Shown here one piece after another: positions 20,956 through 30,856 of a DNA stretch of 64,000 bases. Source of the DNA: Agaricus subrufescens (Eukaryota > Basidiomycota > Agaricomycetes > Agaricales > Agaricaceae); the NCBI GenBank assembly GCA_029945375.1, contig CM057064.1, positions 310,001 to 374,000 of the forward strand. The letters are read 5' to 3'. The translations under genes were made by a program, and so were the position numbers. Under the pieces are notes generated by a model. It was not told the origin of the DNA. It worked only from the letters and a program-made list of their open reading frames with translations, and made no database searches. Numbering within the stretch: the stretch's first letter is position 1; the number at the start of each line of letters is the position of its first letter.

Positions 20956-22879
20956 TATGAGTGAGGAGGAGTATCATGGTACTTGCTGCTACTGAACATG
21001 GACAATATCACTAAACAATGATCAGACCAAAAATCTAGATTATCAACATATCATTGATATCATCACTGATGACATCACTCAGGCCATCAGCTCTTGATCA
21101 ACAACTTATCATTGATGCTATCACTTAATCACTATAGCCATCAAATATTGTTCATCAGCAAATCACATGTTCCATCAATGCATCATAGATTCCATCACTG
21201 CATCACTCTGGCCATCAATAAATGAATGGAAGGCCATCAGACCATCAACAATCCCATCAACAATGCCATCAATGCCATCAGAGTAGTAGCACAATAAATG
21301 GTTGCACAATTGCTGGCTACTGGCTGGCTCAATCCTTTTAAAACAAAAAAGCCATATTCAGACATAGTATATCTTCTTGTTTGTGCAATATTACGTTATG
21401 AAAACTAGCCTACAGCCTGATATGGTAGCACTTCCCCAGAACACAAAAAGAGCAGCTATAGGTGCATTTCTTGATTGTTTGAGATGCAAAAGATATCAAT
21501 GGGAAGTGCTTAAAAAGGGCTTTTGAATGAATGTAGTGGTGTACCATTCTAGCAAGAATTGAGGGAGATATATGTAGAATACACTTTCAGTAGAAAGAGA
21601 CAGAGGATGGATTATAGCAAGCCAGCCATGCATTCAATCAATATAATACAATGAGGATTTATAGAATAGCATGTCATTTAACTGCTAGAAGTTACAGCTC
21701 ACAAATTGAGCAGGGAAACAATGTTGGAGAAGCTAAACAATATTTCGCTTTTTTAGGATACAAAATACCATTTTAACAGGCATTCTCCCTATGGACCTTT
21801 GTACTAAAAGCATGGGAAGATAGCCTGAAATTGTCCTCATCCAATACAAAAGACCTCTTGTTAATTGAGCAAGAACTGAGAAAGATAGTCTCAAAAAAGC
21901 GTTCAAAACATAAAGTGTTTGAATTATACCATGGATGGATTCATGGACTATTCATGTTTAAGTTGGCTTTTTGAGGCTATCTTTCTCAGTTCTTGCTCAA
22001 TTAACAAGAAGTCTTTTGTATTGGATGAGGACAATTTCAGGCTATCTTCCCATGCTTTTAGTACAAAGGTCCACAGGGAGAATGCCTGTTAAAATGGTAT
22101 TTTGTATCCTAAAAAAGCGAAATATTGTTTAGCTTCTCCAACATTGTTTCCCTGCTCAATTTGTGAGCTGTAACTTCTAGCAGTTAAATGACATGCTATT
22201 CTATAAATCCTCATTGTATTATATTGATTGAATGCATGGCTGGCTTGCTATAATCCATCCTCTGTCTCTTTCTACTGAAAAGTGTATTCTACATATATCT
22301 CCCTCACTCCTGCTAGAACGGTACACCACTACATTCATTCAAAGCCCTTTTAAGCACTTCCATTGATATCTTTTGCATCTCAAACAATCAAGAAATGCAC
22401 CTATAGCTGCTCTTTTTGTGTTCTGGGGAAGTGCTACCATATCAGGCTGTAGGCTAGTTTTCATAACATAATATTGCACAAACAAGAAGATATACTATGT
22501 CTGAATATGGCTTTTTTGTTTTAAAAGGATTGAGCCAGCCAGTAGCCAGCAATTGTGCAACCATTTATTGTGCTACTACTCTGATGGCATTGATGGTATT
22601 GTTGTTTGATGGGATTGTTGATGGTCTGATGGCCTTCCATTCATTTATTGATGGCCAGAGTGATGCAGTGATGGAATCTATGATGCATTGATGGAACATG
22701 TGATTTGCTGATGAACAATATTTGATGGCTATAGTGTTAAGTGATAGCATCAATGATAAGTTGTTGATCAAGAGCTGATGGCCTGAGTGATGTCATCAGT
22801 GATGATATCAATGATATGTTGATAATCTAGATTTTTGGTCTGATCATTGTTTTAGTGATATTGTCCATGTTCAGTAGCA

Positions 22880-23260
22880 GCAAGTACCATGATACTCCTC
22901 CTCACTCATAGTGGTGAGTACCATGGTACTTGGACTCACCTGTAGTAGTGAAGAGAGGTGAGTACCACAGTACTCAGACTCACCTGTAGTAGTGAAAGCA
23001 CTGGCCGTGGTACTGCGACTGGCTCCAGTGAGTACCGTGGTACTGCACTCACCAGGTGAGGCGAGTACCGGTACTGCACCACCGTAGTAAATGTAGCACC
23101 GTGGTACTGCACTCACCTGTAGTAGTGAGTGCACCGTGGTACTCACCTGTAGTAGTGAGTACCGTGGTACTCACCTGTAGTAGTGAGTACCTGTGGTACT
23201 GGACTCACCTGTGTAGTGAGCACCACGGTAATTTCACATTCTCACCTGTAGTGGTGAGTA
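22880..23260 (-). repeat. 34-bp minisatellite, right arm of palindrome
   Basis: The inverted counterpart of the left-arm array, reading ACTCACCTGTAGTAGTGAGTAC on the plus strand. It is shorter (about 10-11 units) and more degenerate, so array length changed independently in the two arms. Confidence 0.88.
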
Positions 23261-23655
23261 TCACAAGTACTCCCACTATCTCATTGTGCAGCGATTGCTA
23301 ATACCCCATTTACCAGCAGTAGGTATTACAATACTTCATTACTCACAACAGGGAGTATCATGATACTTGAATCACACACAGCTGTGAGTATAATCATTCT
23401 CTGTTTCCAGTGATATCGGGAGTGCAATTTATACTGTGATAATCAAGCAGCAGAAAGAGGGCCAATACTCTTTGCAAGGTTACCACAGTACTCTACCAAC
23501 CCAGCCTGTATGCTTGAGTAGTATGACAAAGTTCGCCCCAGCCTTACCTATCAATAAATGGGAACCGTGAGAACAGACACACACACGGTGCACTCCCGCG
23601 TGTGCAGCTGTGGCAACCCCCGCGTGTGAGCCTCATACGTTATGCAAATGTCACC

Positions 23656-23985
23656 TATCCGGGATGTGTATTGATGAACAAGATTAATGCCTAGATTAGC
23701 TTTTGATGGCTCTGATTGCTCAAGCTGGATGGCCAGAATGATGGGAAAATGGGATGGGCAATGAAATGAAAATGGCTATGAAGATAAGGCAATGAATGAA
23801 GAAGTTCATTGGAACAATGAAGAAATAGTTATGAAGATATGCAATGAATGAAGAAATCCATGGGAAGGATATATAATGAATGAAGATATTATGGGAAGAG
23901 TGGTTGTGGATAGTTACGGATAATGAAAGGTTATCAGGAATTAAGTGAAGATTGCATCTGGATACACCAATAAATTATCATTAAA
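23656..23985. other. Intergenic sequence, no feature recognised
   Basis: AT-rich, with imperfect runs of an (ATGAATGAAGA) type word between about 23800 and 23900. No frame, LTR end or repeat of the neighbouring families was recognised. Confidence 0.5.
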
Positions 23986-24028
23986 TTGCTAGCTACTAGT
24001 GCAGCTCTGCCGCCTCCCACTATTGTTT

Positions 24029-24693
24029 GCTCGTTGTCGAGAGCGCCATCGACTTCCTTGCGGCTTATCACTATCACAACAAAAAGCCTGAGTTCTGGAT
24101 CGAGGCCCAGCTCGTTTCTGATGTTGAAGGGTTTGAAACGCTGCTTGCTGACACTGAGCAGATTGTCAGCTATGCATCGAGCACGCTTCACTCGCGCTCC
24201 AATCTTCCCACTTACGATGTTGAGGCACTCGACACTCTCTGGTCCATGTTGCCGAAAACCTCCTCATCTCTGGTGCGCTTTGTACAATTCTTTCCGCCGC
24301 TTCGGCGAGTGGATGGGCGAAAAGCCCTTCCTCATCAAAGATCAGCAGCCTCTCGCTCAACCCTCCTGGTGGGACTGTCACGTCACAGCCTGCGACAAGG
24401 CCAACATTCCGCCATCTACTCATGCTAACCCTCAATTCTCCAAGGCGTTCAACGACTACCTCTGCGTTCCTCTGATGATGGTGCCTGAACCAGCAGCTAT
24501 CCCTACCAAGCCCAACTTGCCTGCTCAATCTCCTGCTGGAGCTGCCCCGTCTACGCCTTCTGGGCAAACGATGCAGACTCCTGTTTTGCCAACCTCCCCT
24601 AGCGCTATGGACGTCGAGGCCTCTCTCCAGCCAACCTCGCCCAGCAACACCAACGGTCAGGCGGCTGCCTTCTCCAAGGGCGTCGAGGGGTAG
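24029..24693 (+). pseudogene. Unrecognised gene with one frameshift
   Basis: Coding-like sequence with strong plus-strand bias. The first part reads VESAIDFLAAYHYHNKKPEFW, then LVSDVEGFETLLADTEQIVS, then LPTYDVEALDTLWSML. Near 24285-24295 an extra base shifts to the next frame, which continues RRFGEWMGEKPFLIKDQQPL, then WWDCHVTACDKANIPPSTHA, and a Pro/Thr/Ser-rich C-terminus ending ...FSKGVEG at a TAG (24691-24693). No ATG was found in the first frame, so the true start or an upstream exon is unknown. I recognise no domain. It shares the TCGAG-rich wording of the neighbouring gene and gypsy-1, and may belong to the same mobile unit. Confidence 0.5.
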
Positions 24694-25415
24694 GCGTGTC
24701 GATTGGGTACTCAATCGGTGCCAGCAGTTGTCCTCTGTTTTGTGTTTCTTTTATATATCCACCTCAAACATTGTTTTTCTGTTTTTCTCTCTTTTTCTTG
24801 AACTTTTTCTCACTAGTCTTATCTCGCATTAGTGCTTTACTACTTCTTAATTGCATGTAGTTAGCCCTCGTTTCTCTTCAGACTAGTTCTTCTCTCATCT
24901 CATTCTCTTCTTGCCCTGTTGTTTCCTCATCCTGTAGTAGCATCATGCTACCATGTCTCGTTTAAAATCCCCACTCAATGTTATGTCGATTTATTTCTGC
25001 GACTCTTTTACTACTGAGTGTGAATTCCCGATCTTAAACAATAAGTGGCTCAGCATTTCTTAAGTGTTCCGCACCTCCTTTATATAGTCTCGCTCTCACT
25101 TGCGCTCTCATTCTGTGCCAGCCTATAAATAACCCGATCAATCACAGCTTATTTATAGATCTGCCCCAGATTCTGTTAGAGTAGCCCCGTCTTGTAACAT
25201 TGCCTTGGTGCAACACCTCGCCTAATAGAACCCATTTTAATCCCCTGATTTCTGAGTTAAAACCGATCCGAGACATGTCGCTCTCCCCCTCACTATGGAA
25301 ACAGACGTCCTCGTTGATCACTGCTCTCACTCAGAAAAAAATTTTTCCTCGATCATACCCTCAACTGCATTCCCAACGAATATAAGTTCTCCATAGGATG
25401 TCTTGCTGACTAAAC
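24694..25415 (+). other. Non-coding interval with TATA-like boxes
   Basis: T-rich in its first half. TATATA-type words occur at about 24755 and 25080 and TATAAATA at about 25125, some 290 bp before the next start codon. Probably the 3' UTR of the upstream gene and promoter/leader of the downstream one. No repeat or open frame of note. Confidence 0.45.
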
Positions 25416-27002
25416 ATGTGTCTCGACTGTAGTTTGCATCAGCTTCAATCGTACGACAACTCCAATCCTTTCCGTCGCAGACGCGGTGGCCGAGGCCGTG
25501 GTAGGGGTTTATTACGAGGTGGTCTCGGTCGAGGGAGGGGTCTATCCCCTTCCTATAATCTCTCCCACTATCGCAATAGCATCTCACCCTACTTTGACAG
25601 TAGCTCTTCAGACGAGGATTGCCATACCACTCCCATGCCTACTGAACCCACGCTTCCCGCTAAACAGGCATACGAGGAAGCTGTACATCTCCTCGACACA
25701 GAAATCTCATCTTATTTCCACCGCTTCAATTGTCGACACACTAGTCCTGCTGTTGCCCAGAGTTTGGCTGGTCCACTCGAGGCAGCGGGAAGTTTTCTGG
25801 TACCCTCCTTCTCTCCTGACTGAATCATTCTGTGCCACAACGTCCTAGACTTCTCTTCTGCAGGCCCTGCAGCGCTACACTGTTGCTCAGTCTTCTAGTG
25901 AAATGCAATGGCTCCTCGCTCGTTCCAAAAGCATGTACAAATCCTACACTAACTTCCAAGGCAAGGGTCACAAGCAACCTGCGGTTTTCAACGAGTTGTG
26001 TACTATGCTCAGCGCTGTAGATTGCAATCTGGAAAGCAAACAAGGTCCCCCTACAAAGCCAGCTGCAGAACGTGACAACTCTACTGGTCGAGGCACTTCT
26101 GAACCTCCAGCCAAGAAGGTAAGATCAGCCAACTTTCCACTCTCACTTTTCTATACCAGCCTATTCTAGAGGCATCAAACTATTCCTCGACTTCCTCCAG
26201 ACAGCTCAGAGTCCTCCGGACAAAGTAGAGTCCCCAGACTATAGTTGAGGCTGCGACACTACTCCAGCCTTCCACTTCTCTAAACGTATGCGCCTTCATC
26301 TCGCACTCATTCATGCTAATCCACACCCTCAGATGGAGGTAGACAGCAAAGCCATTCCTCCCCCATCCTCGGATGGTCCTGGACCTGCCTCTCTTCACAG
26401 TGCAGTGCCGATAACTCAAAACGTCACCGGGCCCACTATCCTAGGCGACCAAGATCAAGTTATGCAGACTTGCCCTCGTAGCAACTCTATGTCCGCAACT
26501 GTAAGCCTCCTGTCCAGAACTGATGTTCTCGGACCTCACTTCTTCTTCTTTCCTAGGATCTATATCCTGGCACAGCGCAAACAGTATGCATTTTCTACAT
26601 GGCTGCCCCCTGGCTCCGAAATCCAGCGAGAACACTATCTCAACGCCCTCTGATTACAGCCTTGGGAACGTCCTCCCATTTTGAATGTTATCTGAGCTGC
26701 TACTGGTGCGTCCTAGACTCTTTTCACCTTCACTTCTTCTAATTCTCTTCTCAGCCGACACCTTGGTGTCCAACATTCATTCTTTGTCAGTCGAGGCCAA
26801 CGAGGCCGCCCACATCATAGTCTTGGATGCAAGCTATCAAGCCTTGCAGCACCAACTTTTGGCCACTACCACTGCTCTCCGAGTCTGCCCAACAACTCGA
26901 ATTACTACCTCACGCTATCATTTCTATGCGTGAGAGTACGAGTTCTTGTCTCAGCTCCTCGAGCAGTGTGATAAACAATTCCAGAACAAGGTAGACAAGT
27001 AG
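25416..27002 (+). pseudogene. Unrecognised six-exon gene with RGG-rich N-terminus
   Basis: Exons 25416-25799, 25864-26118, 26201-26500, 26557-26583, 26660-26705 and 26755-27002 join in one frame through GT...AG introns of 49-82 bp, giving 419 codons to the TAG at 27000. N-terminus: an RGG/GRG box (RRRRGGRGRGRGLLRGG) suggesting RNA binding. Middle: EAVHLLDTEISSYFHRF and ALQRYTVAQSSSEMQWLLAR, helical. C-terminus: LLEQCDKQFQNKVDK. Three in-frame TGA codons (26246, 26693, 26931) interrupt it, the first in AGTTGAGG, which looks like a deaminated AGTCGAGG. The family is unknown to me. It ends about 40 bp from the convergent end of gypsy-1 pol, so it could be an antisense accessory gene of that element or a neighbouring host-like gene. 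Confidence 0.6.
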
Positions 27003-27044
27003 GCTATTTAATGTTATAGCGTACCTGTCTGAGACTAGTTTTCT

Positions 27045-28420
27045 CCTAGTTAGTGTTCAATACAAAGGTTCTAGTCTCCTCGACTGTCTCCTTGTCTGAC
27101 TCATTGGCTTCCTTGTCCAAATCAATAGTCTGACTGGTTCCTCCAATAGTTCTAACTCCTCTTCACTCATATCCAACAGCCTAATGATCGGAATACTCGA
27201 GTCTCCCTCGCCAGGTAAGGAATAACCCGGAATGCAGCCACTTTATTTTGCCATACCGAGCCATCCATCTGGCCAGAACATATGCTCCCCCTTTCAACCT
27301 TCGAACCACTACCATGGGTCCGAGATATCGAGGTTTCATTTTCCTATTGGCTGACATCTCGATCACGGAATTCTTCACCAGGACCAAGCTCCCTGCCTCC
27401 AGATCATATTCCCTAATCCTCGCTTTTGCATCTTCTTCCACTTTCAAAGCTCGATCAACTTTTTCCCTTGTCAACCTTGCCCTTATTTGTTCTACATGTT
27501 TAACATGTTTAGCCAGTGTGAGAGCCCTTAGACTGATCAACTCTGCAGTCTTGACAAATCAATCAGGATATTTCACCAACCAAGTCGCCTCAACTACATC
27601 CAAAGGTATCGTTGGATGAGCCCTGGTAACCATGAAGTAGGGAGAACATCCTGTCCCCTTTCTTACAGTAATCCTGTCTGCCCACATAACCTGATGTAGG
27701 TGCCAAAATCACTTCTTTACTTCACTGTCCATAGCCTTGTATAACATCTGCCGTACATCCCAATGAGGCCTCTTGACAATGCCATTAGCCCTCGAGTTAT
27801 ATGGCGAGATTGTTACACCCTAATTCCATATTTATCTTGAGCCACCTCACCGCTTTCCTAAACGAGCCATTGTCCGTGACTATTTTCACAAGACTGCCCC
27901 ATCGACAGATTATGTCCTCGAATAGCCATTGACCAATTGATTTTGCATCCTCGGTTCTCAACGCTTTCGCCTCCATCCATGACGAAAGTCCACATCTGCC
28001 ATGCACAATGTATTTACAACCATTCGACGCAGGCGTCATGTGTACTGTGTCCGCATGCAAAACTTGAAAGATCGAGGGAGTATGTAACCACTGGTGGCAA
28101 CTCCATTGCCATCTTTTGCCGCACCTGACATAAGTGACAAAACAAACGTACCAGCTAACGTCGGCTTCCATCTCAGGCCACCAAAACCATTGACTGATCA
28201 GTCTCGACATAGCATACACTCCTTGATGCCCCAATTTGTCATGACATTCCCTCATGATTTCCATCCTATTTTCTATCTCGATCACCAACTGAGCATAATC
28301 ATCCCCTGGTCTTCGACGATACAACTTCCCATCTTTATCTAACCAGAAGTTCGAGGCCACTCTTGACAATTTCGCCTCCTCGATTGTAAGTCAATCTTTT
28401 GGTAATCTCTCCACTCGATG
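27045..28420 (-). pseudogene. gypsy-1 integrase, left copy
   Basis: H2C2 zinc-binding domain: HDKLGHQGVYAMSRLISQW...CFVTYVRCGK (28110-28270). Core: ADTVHM, GCKYIVHGRC, then IVTDNG. The third catalytic residue expected in NGIVERPH is changed to Lys (NGIVKRPHWDV; codon AAG at 27772-27774), consistent with TCGAG becoming TCAAG. The C-terminal SH3-like part follows: GSLVLVKNSVIE, NRKMKPRYLGPMVVVRRLKGG, AYVLA. Frameshifts occur near 27800 and 27230. Family knowledge: Agaricomycete gypsy integrases with this RYLGP segment insert element cDNA. Loss of the Glu would inactivate it. Confidence 0.85.
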
Positions 28421-30856
28421 AACAATCCAGTCTCGGACCTTTCCCAACCAACTATCCTGTTCTCGAGCCGCAATGGTCCTGTGATCCTCATTGTAACCAT
28501 CTCGACCGTTTCCTTCATTTACTGCCTGTTCCTCTTCCTCGATCATTTTCCCAAGGAATACTCAAACTGGTTCGGCAACGTCTCGATTATTGGATAACCA
28601 TCGCTTCTCCGCGATTTCCGCATCCAGACACTTTCTTGCAAAGTCGAGGTCCAATTGATAGGTATGATCCATTGCTATCACTTCAGCAAAGAAACCTTTT
28701 CTATCATCTATCTCCTCGACAAAATCATCTATTGGTAGAGGATCTTCTTCTTCCTCATTTTCCTTGACTAACTCAATTTCTTCTCCATCATCATCTGACC
28801 CATTGTCATACTGTCGAGTTGCTTTATCTCCAGGATACCATTTCCTCTGAGACAACCCATCAGGCCCAAATCCTTTTCCTTTTTGATGAACCAGTGTGAA
28901 GTGGACATGAGTTCGAATATAAACCACCCAACAATTCACAGTTGCACTGAGTAACTTGCCAGCATTGTTTAACATTCCATGCAAGTACTTTGCATCAGTC
29001 TCAACTATGAGATTTCAACACCCTCGAAGTAAATAACTCTCTTCCTCAAACGCCATGCGCAATCCCACTAACTCTCACTTCGGTTGAGAATACGTTGTTG
29101 CCTCGGATCCATTAATATCGAATTAAATTTGATATAATGAATTATTTTGGCTCCAACTCGTCTCGCTGATACAGGTAATACCCAACAGCCCTCCAAGATG
29201 AGTCCACAGCTAAGACAATTGGCTGCTCACTCGGAAACCTCGGATTCCTCGTATGAAAACAGTCTCAGATAGCTTCTTTGACCTCAAGCTGAGCCGCTTT
29301 CTCAATCACGCCCCACTCAAAGGTAACTCCCTTCTTGCAAAGATTATACAAGGGAACTGCCTTCATAACAAAGTCTCGAATGTGATGTCTACACATTACC
29401 ACCATCCCCAAGAAAGCTCAGACATCCATAGTGTTTTCACAATCACCCCAATTCAAAATTTTCTTGATCATTTCCGCTTTCAGCTTTCCTTTATATGAAC
29501 ACTCCCCCTAGGATAACCACTGTATCTGCACATATCGTCGTTTTAGGTCCCGAGAACGTTCCCCCAGCATATTTCATTCACTGTAGAATACAATTCACGT
29601 TTTCCATATGTTTGAACACGAATTTTCTAATCCCCAAAGTTATCAGGCAAGACTTCCGGTACTCCCTCAGCATTTTCATATCTAGTTGGGGCCCCTAATT
29701 GGCACATTGTCTATATATGGCAATGTGAACTGGGAATCTCGTCTCAGAGAATGTAAGTCACATCCTGAAAGATCGGCACAGAATTAGTCCATCCCATTGG
29801 CAAGGTAACCAAGTGTAAGGCCCCAAACGGCATCTGGAACATCGTTAAGTCCCTTGAACCTGGCGATTTCTCTTTCCGTAACCACATACAAATCAGTATC
29901 CCATTACAGGCTCGACCGCAAAATGCATTGCCAACTCCTCGGTCACGGGTGGTAGCCCCTGAGTGCGCGATCGTAACCTCTTCAAAGGCTCGAGACTGTG
30001 CACTAGGCGCAACTCTTCCCATCCTTTTTAATTACACAGAACCATCTCGACCGATAAGACGCATTGGGGGTTCATATACTCCGCATCTTTCTCCTGGATG
30101 ATCCTACATACTTCATCATAAACTGCAGGTGGGATTCTCAAGTTTCTCAAAACCCAAGGTGTGTGAGGCACAAGGAATCTCGACTGAAGGGAAATATTCT
30201 TTCTTGAAGCTCCCCCTCTCCGAGTCGTCCCATGCAAATGCTTCATTTTGCGCCGCGACTAACCAATGCATCAACTTAACCTCCTCAGGCCATAAAAACC
30301 CATCACTATGCACTTTATCCATCTTTAACATTCGCTCCTCGGTATATCTTCCTGTCGGTACGAACTCAGACAGCCTCCTCGGTAGTTCCGGCATATCTTT
30401 TAGAGGATCCCCAATAATATTTCTAACAATTCGAAATTTATCCAGTACTTCTCCTAGGACAGGCCTGACCTTCAGCGACTGGCTTATACTTCTTTGCCAG
30501 ACAATGCACTAACTCTCGAGGATCACCTGGTTCCTCCAACTCTTCCACTGCGACTGATTTATTTCTCAAGTGTGTGGTCTCGACAGTATATTCAGGTACT
30601 GCTCAAATGTCTTTTTCTCATCCGAGTCCCCTTTTCTTTCCAAGCTCTTTGCTAGATATAAAAGTTTGAGCTCATCCATAGTATATGCTTCAGTCTTGAT
30701 AGGCAAATACTCCGTTATACTAGCTTCTCTGTTTTCATCTGCTTCAATTATACAAGCCACCTCTCCTCCATCCCACTCTTTGGAATCCTCGAGGCGACTT
30801 AAAAATTTACTGCCGGCCGAGAGGGAAGTTGTCCTCGACCATAAGTCAGAATACAC
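28421..30856 (-). pseudogene. gypsy-1 reverse transcriptase and RNase H, left copy
   Basis: This is the -1 frame after the slip site. It opens SKFLSRLEDSKEWDGGEVAC (30856-30566) and continues through a pre-RT segment (RIVRNIIGDPLKDMPELPRR). RT blocks follow: FCVIKKDGK, LRL, then FGALHLVTLPMGWTNS (29744-30022), with IDDV-type sequence nearby. RNase H reads LAVDSS, the YSQPK..L region and IVETDAKYLHGML, and ends ...FTLVHQKGKGFGPDGLSQRKW. Several frameshifts and stops break it (near 30510, 30060, 29735, 29500 and 29100). The right-arm copy is cleaner and served as the guide. Confidence 0.85.
30799..30808 (-). promoter_or_regulatory. -1 ribosomal frameshift site, gypsy-1 left copy
   Basis: On the minus strand A-AAT-TTT-TAA: heptamer AAATTTT (30802-30808) in protease frame, followed at once by the TAA stop (30799-30801). 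A -1 slip reads AAA TTT TTA AGT CGC (KFLSR), which is the RT frame. The identical arrangement exists in the right copy. Confidence 0.75.

Larger units (their letters stand above)
19780..23655. mobile_element. Large palindromic (foldback-type) element without coding capacity
   Basis: Two inverted arms (about 19780-21901 and 21966-23655) flank a ~64-bp loop. Left end: GACGTTTGCATAACGTATG then AGGCTCACACGCGGGG. Right end, complemented: GACATTTGCATAACGTATG then the same block. The inner ~900 bp of each arm are almost identical in complement (for example the GTACTAAAAGCATGGGAAG block). Arm lengths differ mainly because the left minisatellite is longer. No transposase frame was found and no target duplication was recognised. 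It fits a non-autonomous foldback or TIR element mobilised in trans; the superfamily is undetermined. Confidence 0.85.

Noticed and set aside
22497..22771. Small ORFs inside the palindrome
   Set aside because: The mirror arm does not keep the frame and composition follows ATCA-rich repeats; no coding signal.
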